From assembly GCF_902806685.2 (NCBI RefSeq), contig NC_048554.1:2976001-3040000 (forward strand): a DNA stretch of 64,000 nt. Reading direction: 5' to 3'. Under the pieces are notes generated by a model that ran no database searches, had not been told where the DNA came from, and was given only the letters and a program-made list of their open reading frames with translations. Of the stretch, positions 10,198 to 19,719 are shown piece after piece; the first letter of the stretch is position 1; each line of letters begins with the position of its first letter. Both the position numbers and the translations under genes were made by a program. The DNA comes from Maniola hyperantus. Lineage: Eukaryota; Arthropoda; Insecta; Lepidoptera; Nymphalidae.

Positions 10198-13100
10198 CTA
10201 CTTCTTAATATCCTTAATATGCCAAGTGCCTATTGGGTGGTTGTCAGCTACTCTAACTAGTTCGTAAACCAAAGGTGACAAAACCTTGACAACCCTGCAC
10301 TTTTCATACTTAGGTGCCAGCTTAGCTGCGAAAAAATTTGTAGCGTCGCTTTGTGGATAGGTCTTTTTCCACACTATATCCCCAACAGAATAGCTTGCAG
10401 ACCTACGCCTTAAGTTGTAATGCGTTGCATACTCTGCATGAGCCTGAAACAAATTTCTCCTAACCTGACCAAATATGTCCTCCAAATTTCCAAACTTTCC
10501 TGCGTATTCCTCCCTTGGAATTCCGGCCTCGTACTCCTTATCCGTGTCCTTATAGAAGGAACCATTTAAAACCGGTTCTCTAGCGTGGACAAGGAAGAAC
10601 GGGGAGAATCCAGTGGATTCATTAACCGCACTGTTTATGGCGAACTGGACCTTGTACAGGTTTTCGTCCCAGGACCTGTGGTTATCTTTCACAAAAGCGG
10701 CTACAGCAGTCATACCAACCTTATTGTACCTCTCAACAAGGTTAACTTGCGGAGTGTACAGTGGTGTGTAGTGTAATTTCGGAATATTATAACGCTTAAT
10801 GAGATTACGGAATTCAGATCCTGTAAATTGGGACCCATTGTCCACAATCACAGTCTCTGGAACACTATGGTTCAAAAATACAAAATTCTCTAGCGCTTTA
10901 ACAACAGCGGCACCTGTGGCACGCCGTAACGGAAACAACATTGTATATTTCGAAAAACAACACGTCACCACAAAAAGAAATGTAAATCCTGATTTAGACC
11001 TAGGCAAAGGTCCGACTAAATCAGCCGAAATGACCTGAAAAGGTCTCTCGCAGACTTTAGGCTTCCCTAGCAGACCTGGAGTGGCTGATGTCGTGTGTTT
11101 ATACGCAGAGCAAGTATCACAATTCTTAACGTACTCAACCACGTCCTTATACATACCACGCCAAAAATATCTGAGGGATAATCTGCGATGAGTTTTGAAC
11201 ACACCAAAATGACCTGCAGTTGCATCTGCATGGTTTTGTTGCATAATTCTAAGGATGTCGTTCTTGTGGACTACCTCTTTCCAGTCGAACTCACTGAGAA
11301 GCTGGTATTTACATTTACTGTAACGATATAGTTTATCGTTCAAAATACTAAAATTCGGAAAATTTGCTGGATTGATTTTACAGCCATTAAATGTTTTGTC
11401 ATACCAGTCATCTACCAAAACTTGTTGACTAGAGTTATCATTACGATCACCAACTACATCTACGTGTATGAGTCTCGACAAGGTATCCGGAACTACATTA
11501 TCACAACCCTTCCTATGTTCGATAACAAAATTATACTGTGATAATCTACAACCCCATCTGGCGAGTCGTCCTGAGGGATTTTCTAAATTTAAGAACCACT
11601 TTAGGGATGCATGGTCTGTGATAATTGTGACTGGCTTGGAACCAAAATAAGCCTGAAATTTCTCCACTGCAAAAATCACAGCTAGAGCCTCGCGTTCCGT
11701 CGCGCTGTAATTCCTTTCGTTTTTATTTAGGCTCCTACTGACATACGCAATGGGATGATCGCAACCATCGGTTTCTTGCGTTAGCATACCGCCAACACCA
11801 TATGCAGAAGCATCACAATGTATTTTGAATGGTTTTTCAAAATTCGGTACCGCAAGAACAGGTGCGGTTACCAACGCATTCTTCAATGTATTAAATGCTA
11901 CCTCTGCCTGTTCGCTCCACTCAAATTTAGGTGCGTTCTTTCCTTTACTCGTTAGTCTATTGAGTGGTGCAGCGATGGTTGAAAAATTCCTAATAAAGCG
12001 CCTGTACCAAGAACAAGTGCCTAGGAAAATCTTTACCTCCTGTGCAGTTTTTGGGGTCGGAAAGTTCAAAACTGCGGCAACTTTTCCAGGATCTGTGCGT
12101 AAACCAAATTCATCCACTATATACCCTAAATATTTCAAAGAGTTTCTAAAAAAATTACATTTATCAAAATTTATGGATAGTTGAGCCATTTTTAGTTTAT
12201 CCAGAACTCTGTTTAATAAAATTAAATGGGTTTCAAAATCAGCAGAACAAATAACAATATCATCTATATAACAAAATACTATTCCATTTTCAATATCACT
12301 ACAAAAATTTTGATTAAATAACTGGTCCATTAACCTCTGCTGTCGTGCTGGTGCACCGCATAGGCCAAACGGCATGACTTTAAATTTGAATAACCCTCTA
12401 CCAGGAACTGTAAAACTGGTTTTTTCCTGAGAGTCGTTAGCTAACGGAATTTGCCAGAAACTTGAACTTAAATCAATCGATGATAAAAACCTTGCCTCTT
12501 TCAAGCTATCTAGAATTTGTGGAATGTACGGTATTGAGTATGAATCCCCCTTTGTCACTGAATTTAATTTCCTGCAATCTAGGCAAAATCTCCAGTCTCC
12601 ATTTGCCTTTTTCACTAAAATCGCTGGGTTATTCCAAGGGCTTTCACTCGGAGTAACTACGTCCATTTCCAGCATCCTATCTAACTCTTTACTTAAAGCT
12701 TCCTTCTTTTCGGGAGAAAGTGGATATTGTTTTATTTTTATTGGCAAGGCATCACCGGTGTCAATAACATGTTCAATTAATTTTGTTCTACCCAATCCAA
12801 TTTTCTCTGAAGAAATATCTAAAAATTTATTTACTACAGACTGGGCTAATTCTTTCTGTTGAGATGATAAGTTTTCAAAAGAAGTGATGGTATGAATTTG
12901 TTTATTATCAATCGCACAAATATTGTAAAATTGAGAAGGTGCCTTAATTAATTCTAAATTATCAAAAATGCCAGGGGCTAACTGAAATGTTTTCCAAAAG
13001 TCACAGCCAAAAATAACATCCGCTATTATAGAGGGTACTACAAAAAATTTTATTATGTGAGTTACGGAATTATAAGTAATCGGAATAAACATATAACCCA

Positions 13101-13386
13101 TGCAATCAAGTTTGTCTCCATTTGCCACTGAAAATGTGGTATCAATACTGCTATGCAATTTATAACCGAATCTCAAAAAAACCTTGTGCGCCTGGTTACC
13201 CAAAATTGACGCGCAAGCACCGGAATCTAGTAAACCTGTAATCTCAAAACCGTCAACAAAAACCTTTAAATGTGGCCTAAAGTCTCGTTTATCCACTGAA
13301 TACAGAACTGTGTCAGGTAAAAGGGATGTTTTGTTGTTAATGACCAAGTTCTTTACTTGTGTCTCTGCACAGTTCTTACTAATTAG
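10198..13386 (-). CDS. pol: Pol polyprotein (PR-RT-RNaseH-IN) of Ty3/gypsy element
   Basis: The frame is open from the gag frameshift site to the stop at 10198. It has no ATG at its start; the first usual-type start would be a TTG at 13347, so expression by ribosomal -1 frameshifting is inferred. Numbering residues from 13347: protease active site LLDSGA with D41; RT with D292 in SIDLSSSFWQI and the YIDD box at 360-363; RNase H with D512 (CDASAYG), D578 (TDHASL) and D621; integrase zinc finger H706, H713, C743, C746; and the integrase D,D,E triad D776, D836, E872. All catalytic residues are present and no stop interrupts the frame. It makes cDNA and integrates it. A C-terminal basic segment follows the integrase core. 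No envelope is fused. Confidence 0.95.
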   Translation of the reverse strand, partial: LISKNCAETQVKNLVINNKTSLLPDTVLYSVDKRDFRPHLKVFVDGFEITGLLDSGACASILGNQAHKVFLRFGYKLHSSIDTTFSVANGDKLDCMGYMFIPITYNSVTHIIKFFVVPSIIADVIFGCDFWKTFQLAPGIFDNLELIKAPSQFYNICAIDNKQIHTITSFENLSSQQKELAQSVVNKFLDISSEKIGLGRTKLIEHVIDTGDALPIKIKQYPLSPEKKEALSKELDRMLEMDVVTPSESPWNNPAILVKKANGDWRFCLDCRKLNSVTKGDSYSIPYIPQILDSLKEARFLSSIDLSSSFWQIPLANDSQEKTSFTVPGRGLFKFKVMPFGLCGAPARQQRLMDQLFNQNFCSDIENGIVFCYIDDIVICSADFETHLILLNRVLDKLKMAQLSINFDKCNFFRNSLKYLGYIVDEFGLRTDPGKVAAVLNFPTPKTAQEVKIFLGTCSWYRRFIRNFSTIAAPLNRLTSKGKNAPKFEWSEQAEVAFNTLKNALVTAPVLAVPNFEKPFKIHCDASAYGVGGMLTQETDGCDHPIAYVSRSLNKNERNYSATEREALAVIFAVEKFQAYFGSKPVTIITDHASLKWFLNLENPSGRLARWGCRLSQYNFVIEHRKGCDNVVPDTLSRLIHVDVVGDRNDNSSQQVLVDDWYDKTFNGCKINPANFPNFSILNDKLYRYSKCKYQLLSEFDWKEVVHKNDILRIMQQNHADATAGHFGVFKTHRRLSLRYFWRGMYKDVVEYVKNCDTCSAYKHTTSATPGLLGKPKVCERPFQVISADLVGPLPRSKSGFTFLFVVTCCFSKYTMLFPLRRATGAAVVKALENFVFLNHSVPETVIVDNGSQFTGSEFRNLIKRYNIPKLHYTPLYTPQVNLVERYNKVGMTAVAAFVKDNHRSWDENLYKVQFAINSAVNESTGFSPFFLVHAREPVLNGSFYKDTDKEYEAGIPREEYAGKFGNLEDIFGQVRRNLFQAHAEYATHYNLRRRSASYSVGDIVWKKTYPQSDATNFFAAKLAPKYEKCRVVKVLSPLVYELVRVADNHPIGTWHIKDIKK

Positions 13387-14651
13387 TTTTTTGAATTTTT
13401 GTCCGGAGCGGGTTTACTAATCGCCTTTTTACTACAACTTGGACATGTCTTTACTGTAAAGTTCTGACGTCCACACGAAAAACATCTAATAAATTTCGGA
13501 ACTGTCCTGCAAAATTTAAAGGAATGGTTACCCTTGCCGCACTTGTAACATAGTTGTTTATTTGTTTTCGTAAAATCAGTGCCTTTACTTGTATCAACCT
13601 TAGGTGCAGGTGTGACTGAAAGTGTGTTTATCTGTTTTGTCACTTGTTTGTAAGCAAACTCTGAACTTAAAGTTGCCTTACTGTTAGTAGGCTCAGAAAA
13701 TAAGGCGGAACGCTGCCTCGCAGCCTCTAGTTTGCGACACTTTTCCTTCAACATTGCGACAGACTTAATGTCAACAAGAGCTAATTGTTCTGAGTAAAAA
13801 GGGCGAATATTATGTAATAAAATTTGTAACTTTTGTTCTTCGGAAAGTGGTGTTGACAACCTTGAAAACATGCAAAACATTATAGCGAAATAGATAGACA
13901 CAGGTTCTTCAGAGCCTTGTGTTCTTGCTCGAATTTCACCTAGCAACCTGTAGTCATAATCTACTGCATCAAATTCCTCTAAAAATAAAGTTTTCAATTC
14001 TGACCAAGACGAAACTTGACATTTGTTGCCTCTGTACCATAACAATGCTCGGCCTGTAAAAAGATGAAATGCAGAAACAAATAATTTTCCATCTGAAACG
14101 CCATAAGATCTTTTATATTCCTCAACGCGTTCGATGAAACTGCGCGGATCACCCTGTCCGTTGAAATTTAACTTCCACTTGGCAACATTTTTATCACCAG
14201 TGCAGTCAACGGCGGTACTCTCGGAATCCAGTGATTCGTCGTGAGACGACTCATTGTCAGCATCTAATCTGGAAATCAAACTCTGCAACTTTGTATGTAA
14301 TTCACTCTTCCTACTTATTAAGCTGAGTTCGGAACACTGTATTCTCAAAATTCTAAAGTACAAATGTGAAGCTAAAGCTTTAGACCTACAGAGGGCATGT
14401 CTATCTTTAGTGTCAGAACACTTTTTTAATAAATCTTCTAAGTCTTGAAGTTTTTTAGTAATAACCCCTAACTCACTTTCAGAAGTGAAATCCGTCTCTA
14501 AAATTGATTCAGAAGGAATTTCCTGAATTAATTGTTTTAACTGTTTCTTTAAACCTAGCACTGTAGGTGCTGGAGTTTCGGAACGAATGGATACCTCATA
14601 ACACAATTCGTCCTTCAAAAGTGAATGAAACTGGGCAAAAGTCTGTTCCAT
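13383..14651 (-). CDS. gag: Gag polyprotein of Ty3/gypsy element
   Basis: 422 codons from ATG at 14651. The N-terminal 140 residues are acidic and helical in composition. A capsid-like retrotransposon Gag region follows (residues about 155-310, with 'WKLNFNGQGDPRSFIERVE' and 'ALLWYRG'), as in Ty3/gypsy Gag. Near the C-terminus is one canonical zinc knuckle, CYKCGKGNHSFKFC (CX2CX4HX4C), and a second degenerate one, CFSCGRQNFTVKTC, in which F replaces the zinc-binding H. Its role is to assemble the particle and package the RNA. The frame ends at the slippery heptamer. It is intact, with no internal stop. Confidence 0.93.
   Translation of the reverse strand: MEQTFAQFHSLLKDELCYEVSIRSETPAPTVLGLKKQLKQLIQEIPSESILETDFTSESELGVITKKLQDLEDLLKKCSDTKDRHALCRSKALASHLYFRILRIQCSELSLISRKSELHTKLQSLISRLDADNESSHDESLDSESTAVDCTGDKNVAKWKLNFNGQGDPRSFIERVEEYKRSYGVSDGKLFVSAFHLFTGRALLWYRGNKCQVSSWSELKTLFLEEFDAVDYDYRLLGEIRARTQGSEEPVSIYFAIMFCMFSRLSTPLSEEQKLQILLHNIRPFYSEQLALVDIKSVAMLKEKCRKLEAARQRSALFSEPTNSKATLSSEFAYKQVTKQINTLSVTPAPKVDTSKGTDFTKTNKQLCYKCGKGNHSFKFCRTVPKFIRCFSCGRQNFTVKTCPSCSKKAISKPAPDKNSKN
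13386..13392 (-). promoter_or_regulatory. -1 ribosomal frameshift slippery heptamer
   Basis: On the minus strand the sequence is A_AAA_AAC in gag phase, directly followed by the gag stop TAA (13385-13383). Pol lies in the -1 frame and is open from the codon CTA (13386-13384). A_AAA_AAC is a canonical X_XXY_YYZ site known from retroviruses. The stop codon right after the site fits a low Pol-to-Gag ratio. A stimulatory downstream structure was not evaluated. Confidence 0.85.
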
Positions 14652-15817
14652 TGTGTTAAGTCAAAACACATTTAACAAAATATCGAGCTTGTGTAACTGT
14701 CTATGTTTAGCCTTATACAAATTGGTTAAACACAAACACAAAAGAAGTTATTTAAACTATTAAATATACACAAGCAAAATACACAACAAAAACAATATTC
14801 TTAAGTCTATCCTAACTATTTTATCAATTATGTTCCTATTCCAAAATATTGTTAATAATACAAGCACATATTATTACTATAGTAAACAAAATATAACAAA
14901 ATAAAACTTCCCAAAATTGAATAAATGATTGTAAGGTGCAGTATCACCTTTATGAGTACACAGTGTGTTACAACCTTTACAATTACAAAAGTAAACAGGC
15001 AGCAAAGTTGCAATGAACTCTGACTAGCATATTATCTTTCAAAAAAAACAAAGAGATTGTGCAATGGTTTGATGGCTGTTACTTTACACTTTTAACACAT
15101 AACCTAAAATACAACAAAATCTGTTTCTAAATGTCACTTTAAACTACCAGCATTCAATTAAACTTAACATGTTTTGTGTGTGAAGTAGCTTTTATCATAA
15201 CCTTAACACAGCTCTAAACAAAATTTCAACAAAATAATGAAGTATCAAGTCACTGAAAAAAAATTGTTCATAACTTCATACTTGAACTTAATGTAATCTC
15301 TGAATATAGTTTATATATTTAGTTTCACAAGTTGTAACTCTTAGTATTTATAAATGTATGTGTGTAACTAGTTAACAGCACATAGCGTTTCAAAACTTTA
15401 ATTATACTAAGTTACCGGAATTTTCAAACATAAGATGTACTTACTATTGAAAGCAATACCCAACAACAACTCAGTTAAGCAATGTTTATTACTAAACTGA
15501 AGGCAAACATTCACTTATACACCTCAAAGGTAAGTCAAATAACATAATTGAACGGCATAAGCACCATTTATAATGTGTTAATTAAATAAGAAAAAAAAAC
15601 CAATGTTGGACTATACTCAGAAAATTACTTAAACTATCAAACAAAATTTCTAACTATTAGTTATTATTTAGTTAGTTAACCATAAAAACAGCTTAGTGCT
15701 CTTTGCAATGTGTCACTACTTAGAAAATTGTACAATCAGCGGAGTACATTTCATAAAATTTACAAAATTTCTCAAAATATACTGAAATAACTATATAAAA
15801 AAAACGTTCGGGCGCCA
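14652..15817 (-). other. untranslated leader of the Ty3/gypsy element
   Basis: About 1.17 kb of AT-rich sequence between the primer site and the gag ATG. No reading frame or known motif was seen. A leader this long probably carries the packaging signal and dimerisation sites, but that is inference. Confidence 0.6.
15806..15817 (-). promoter_or_regulatory. primer binding site, tRNA-Lys type
   Basis: On the minus strand TGGCGCCCGAAC begins two bases after the 5' LTR end (CCTTACA). Its complement GTTCGGGCGCCA is the 3' end, with CCA, of tRNA-Lys(UUU) as known from animals. The match stops after 12 nt. Confidence 0.8.
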
Positions 15818-15819
15818 TT

Positions 15820-17289
15820 TGTAAGGGTGGTAAATTGGGCGGAATGGAAATATACCCGGATACGGAATAATCTACCACCTTACAAAGATTAGAGGAAAAA
15901 AATAATTTACTTTACTTGATCTATCTACCTAGTAAAGAATAGAAGCTAGCCGTCGACTCCCTTGTAATGCATATGAGGTGTTATAAATGAAATTTGCTAG
16001 ATGTTAGGCAAAATTGTTTTTAATGTAACTTTTACCGGGGTCGCTTAATACAGAATGATGGCTAATAATGCTTAGTTATTCTAGCTTAATGCCAAGACTT
16101 AATTTAGATACATTAGAATGACTTAGGTAGATAGTACATAAGATCTATGTTTTAAATTTAAGATGCCATTGGCATGGAATAGACAATGACACAGTAAAAT
16201 TCATAAAATTGTTTCAAAATAAAAGCTCAGTAGTAAAGACAGGGTTCTTACTGTACACATACACTAAGAAGGTTCACTAAACTGTTCCAGGATACAAACA
16301 TTTGCTTACTTGTAGGTGCGAAGACTGCAAGGTAGCTGGACGGCATCGGCCAAGCTCCAAAACTCAATTTAACTTGATTCTTCACAACCGAAATGTTTCC
16401 TTACAAAGATTTTCACCAAGTCTTATCCATAGAAATTAAGTTGCCAACGTGAATGTGCAAAAGAAATAAATACGAAAACCGAAAACTAAAAACGGAAACG
16501 CAAACGGAAACGCAAACGGAAAACGGAAACCCTGTAACAAAGAAAAACAAGATTATAATTTGTGCTGTGTGAAAATTTCGACACGTGGAATTTTCCCGAT
16601 CAAACACAACTCACCTATTGAACTCCTGGCCACCATTGGTTTTCAGGAGTCCCCCACAACCCATTATCCTCATTTATTTGGGAAGGTAACATAACTGGAA
16701 CTGAAAGGGAAAATCATGAAATTAGGATTTTCTCTAACCAAACCGCCATTTTGTCGAATCCACATTACTTGATTTTTCACTCACCATAATTGATGAAACA
16801 TTGAAATACGTTAGGATGACTAAATTTATCACTATTGTATTTTCCCAGGCGAAGCCATGGGCGAAAAAGAATGAGATTTTCCTGGAACGAAAAAAATTCG
16901 TCTTCACATGTTGACTCCAGAAAAATTCTAAATCTCACCAATCGGTGTTGCCAGACGCAACCCGAGTGTGGCCGCTCTCAGTTAGATTGATCATGAAGCC
17001 AATTCATTTTTGAATATTTGCGGAACCTAAGGATATATTATAAGAACCGTTTTGTTAATGACTTAACAATAAACAAATGATATTATGGTTTTATTTAATT
17101 ATTTTGTTTTATTTTTACGACAATTGACAACGAAGCAAACGCCATCTATTGTGGCTCGAATGAACTCTGAACATCGACCCACGCGTAGTTCTGCACCTTG
17201 ATGCTAGGTGGCACCAACATACTTTGAACAAAATAGATTTTAATTAAAAGCGAAACGCTAATTAGTAGTTCAAAATTTACAACGTCACA
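15820..17289 (-). repeat. 5' LTR of the Ty3/gypsy element
   Basis: 1,470 bp and essentially identical to 7910-9374. In element orientation it begins TGTGACG at 17289 and ends CCTTACA at 15820. It would carry the promoter of the genomic RNA. The five extra bases are an added copy in the 'acggaaacgca' run near 16510. Confidence 0.93.
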
Positions 17290-17351
17290 ATAATATAATT
17301 AAATCTTACGTTACTTCAGGATAAAGTTGCTACTGGCGAAAGAATTATTAA

Positions 17352-17815
17352 TAAAACCAGCCAAGTGAGTGGCGGGCCACGTGCGGTGTAGGGTTCCGTA
17401 GTCACAATCCTCGAAAAACAGATATAACTCCTTAACCTGTGAACCCTACTTAGCCATGATAGTTTTCCTTTAAAATTGATTATATATACTACTGCTGTGA
17501 ATTTTTTCACGTTTCTATATACTACCATTTGGCTGATAGAGGGGGGAATTCAACGACACTCCACAATATGGGTTAGACGAGAAAAAAAAAATTCACCCCC
17601 ACTTTACATGTAGCTTACATGAGAGCTACCCTAAAAAAAATTATTTATCAAAACTTTATTTCACCACTTTGTCGGCGTGATTAACATTTATACCTATGCC
17701 AAATTAGATTTCTAGCACTAATAGTCTCTGAGATTAACCGAGGACGGACGGACGGACAGACGGACGGACATGGCGAAACTATAAGGGTTCCTTATTTACT
17801 ACGGAACCCTAAAAA
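17352..17815 (+). repeat. family E interspersed element
   Basis: Starts 'aaaccagccaagtgagtggc', then the hairpin-like 'tggcgggccacg' and 'agggttccgtagtcac'. It ends with a GGAC-type microsatellite, 'acatggcgaaactataaggg' and 'tactacggaaccctaaaaa'. The second copy is at 45571-46040. Family D, read in reverse, has the same terminal architecture. Confidence 0.75.
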
Positions 17816-17924
17816 CGGTTCATAGTTTCATAGTTTATTTAGTTAACAAAGGGAATATATTTTACTAATTTTGATTAAAGAACCCGTAGAAATTCCTTCT
17901 CGTAGAAAGCCACCCGTAGAAAAC

Positions 17925-18012
17925 CTTCACCTTGTTTCTTTGTCTTAAAACCTTTGAGAACATTATGGAGAACTCTCAGGCATGCAGGTTTCTCACGATG
18001 TTTTCCTTCACC
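17925..18012 (-). repeat. family H retroposon tail fragment
   Basis: 'cctttgagaacattatggag', 'ctcaggcatgcaggtttctc' and 'gatgttttccttcaccgtta' are the reverse complement of the block at 55520-55600. It is the 3' part of an RTE-like LINE or its non-autonomous derivative. Confidence 0.6.
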
Positions 18013-18241
18013 GTTAAAGGAAATTATATTTAATTGCTAAAAACGCACATAAGTCTGAAAGGTTAGTGGTGCGAGGAGCCCCTGACCTCCCGAATAGGAG
18101 GCGAATCTCTCAATAGCGTAGCCCCTAAATAAGAAGAGATTTTCAAAAATTCTACCCGAGTGAAACTGGGGCGAGCCAGCCAGTTATGAAAATATGTTGA
18201 GGCCTTACAATCGTCTCTATAATATCAATTCTTTGTTGCAG

Positions 18242-18381
18242 CACCGGCGCCTTCCGTTCGTCGCCGGCGAGCAGCACCGACCAGACGCCCGCGCCGCCGC
18301 CGCCGCTGTTCCTACCGCCACACCTCTCCCACTTGTCGCAGCATCTCAACCATCTGTCGCAACCCTTCTTCCCTTTGAAAG
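18242..18381 (+). CDS. paired-like homeobox gene, penultimate coding exon
   Basis: An internal exon bounded by 'ttctttgttgcag' and 'gtaactc'; 140 nt, entered and left with one base of a split codon. It encodes a Pro/His/Leu-rich segment (SSTDQTPAPPPPLFLPPH, then LSHLSQHLNHLSQPFFPLK). It joins in phase to the exon at 19484, which carries an OAR motif, so this is part of the transactivation or linker region between homeodomain and OAR. On its own it is not diagnostic. The 5' exons including the homeodomain were not found in the window and probably lie to the left. A family I SINE begins only about nine bases past its donor site. Confidence 0.75.
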
Positions 18382-18390
18382 GTAACTCAG

Positions 18391-18530
18391 TTTTTTTTAG
18401 AATATTAGCCATATTATGCATAACTAAATCCCATGTCTATTTCCTCTTGGTCTTGTGCTAGGAGTGGGTACGTACGACAATAATGCATTCGGGTGTTTGA
18501 ATCATCGGTCATTCGAGTTCGAAACTGCTC
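18391..18530 (-). repeat. family I SINE in the homeobox intron
   Basis: 'agaatattagccatatta', 'cttgtgctaggagtgggtac', 'gacaataatgcattcggg' and 'tgaccgccgagaaaag' are a diverged reverse complement of the family I SINE. Its T-rich end begins nine bases after the splice donor at 18382. Confidence 0.6.
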
Positions 18531-19483
18531 CTTGACCGCCGAGAAAAGATTTAATAGGTACCTACCTACCATCTACGATTGACCTTACTTAGCTCGCGAA
18601 AAAGTAGACAAGAATAGTGTCTGCCTTGTATACCGAAGTTTATTTTCTAGGTAGGTATAATTAGACAAAATACGAAATTTTATTTATAGGGTACCTAATA
18701 AATAAATTATTTATTAGATACAGATAGATATAGATAGATACATAAAAAATGACTTGGCAGTGCGAAAGTATATTACAAGTACCTAGTTAAATACCACCCG
18801 GCTACACTTTATATACTAAAACATGCAACGTAACATGAGTGATGATGGTAAAATAGATGTTATGAAAGGATTACAAGATAATGGCGGCACATACTGCATT
18901 AGCATACAGAGAAGCCAGATTTGGCACGTTCACTGCCAACATACATATTGTAACGTCATAATGTGAATGATTGCGTGTTTTTATATTTGTATGAGCGGAA
19001 ATAAAATCATTATTTTCACTTGTGGCGATATAAATAAAATAAAATCAACTTCAATCATAGCACATGAATTTCTCTAAATATAAATAATATTTTGCACAAT
19101 AATTTTATATCACGTAAACTGCCGTCATATTATTTCGGTAAACTAAACGGTTAACTGCAATTTTTTTTTTTAAATCCGTTTTTCAAAATTCAAATGTTTT
19201 TGGCCATATCTCAAAAAGTACTTAGTGTTGTTAACCGATTTTTAAACAAAGAACGGTAGTAAAGACTTACCGACGAAGCTTCGTCAGTCATTTTTACTCG
19301 ACAAACTAAATTTTTTAATTATTGTACGATGCGGGTGTACGGTGTACCTATACGAAAAATCGTACTACGTCTCTGTCTATAGACTTTTTATTATAATATA
19401 CTGGAAACGACAGGATATATTATTATAGGTAACGACACGAGATTTTCTAGTTAATAGGTTTTTAATCATAATCTTCTTTGCAG
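18531..19483 (+). other. homeobox gene intron, remainder
   Basis: The intron runs 18382-19483 (1,102 bp). Beyond the SINE it is AT-rich, with a diverged GATA run near 18720-18745. No exon was seen. Confidence 0.6.
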
Positions 19484-19719
19484 GTTGGGGCGCCCCTTGC
19501 CCCTGCTGCCCCAAGGAAGAAGCCCGCTCGTCCAGCGTAGCAGAGCTGCGCCGCAAAGCACACGAGCATTCCGCAGCACTGCTGCAGTCGTTAGCAAACT
19601 TCCAATCCCGAGCGCTGCTGCCGCTGCCGCTCCACCTGCCCCCGCTGCCGATGCCGCTGCTGCACGAGCCGCCCACCTCTGCCGCACCGTCACAAGACAC
19701 GCCCAAACATTTAGATTAA
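19484..19719 (+). CDS. paired-like homeobox gene, last coding exon with OAR motif
   Basis: Acceptor 'atcttctttgcag' at 19471-19483; the split glycine codon joins in phase with the previous exon; stop TAA at 19717-19719. The translation runs GWGAPCPCCPKEE, then SSSVAELRRKAHEHSAALLQ, then a Pro/Leu-rich tail ending DTPKHLD. The SSxVAELRRKAxEHSAA block fits the OAR (otp, aristaless, Rax) motif, a C-terminal element of paired-like (Q50) homeodomain transcription factors that limits DNA binding and activation. I cannot decide between aristaless/ARX-type and other OAR-containing genes without the homeodomain, so no symbol is given. The exon is GC-rich, unlike its surroundings. It is convergent with CHTF18, whose stop lies 5.7 kb downstream. 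Confidence 0.8.

Larger units (their letters stand above)
7906..17293 (-). mobile_element. full-length Ty3/gypsy LTR retrotransposon
   Basis: A complete element in minus orientation, flanked by a 4-bp target duplication ATAA (7906-7909 and 17290-17293). Order along its own strand: 5' LTR (17289-15820), primer site, long leader, gag, pol in the -1 frame, polypurine tract, 3' LTR (9374-7910). LTR ends are TG...CA. The LTRs differ by about one substitution and one 5-bp copy-number change in 1.47 kb, so insertion was recent. Gag and pol have no stops or frame breaks, so the copy may still be mobile. No envelope-like frame lies between pol and the 3' LTR. The PR-RT-RNase H-IN order is diagnostic of Ty3/gypsy rather than Copia. 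Confidence 0.95.

Noticed and set aside
18194..18385. 63-codon plus frame starting at ATG 18194 as a separate small protein
   Set aside because: It uses the wrong frame across the homeobox exon; the frame that joins to the OAR exon through the splice sites is a different one.
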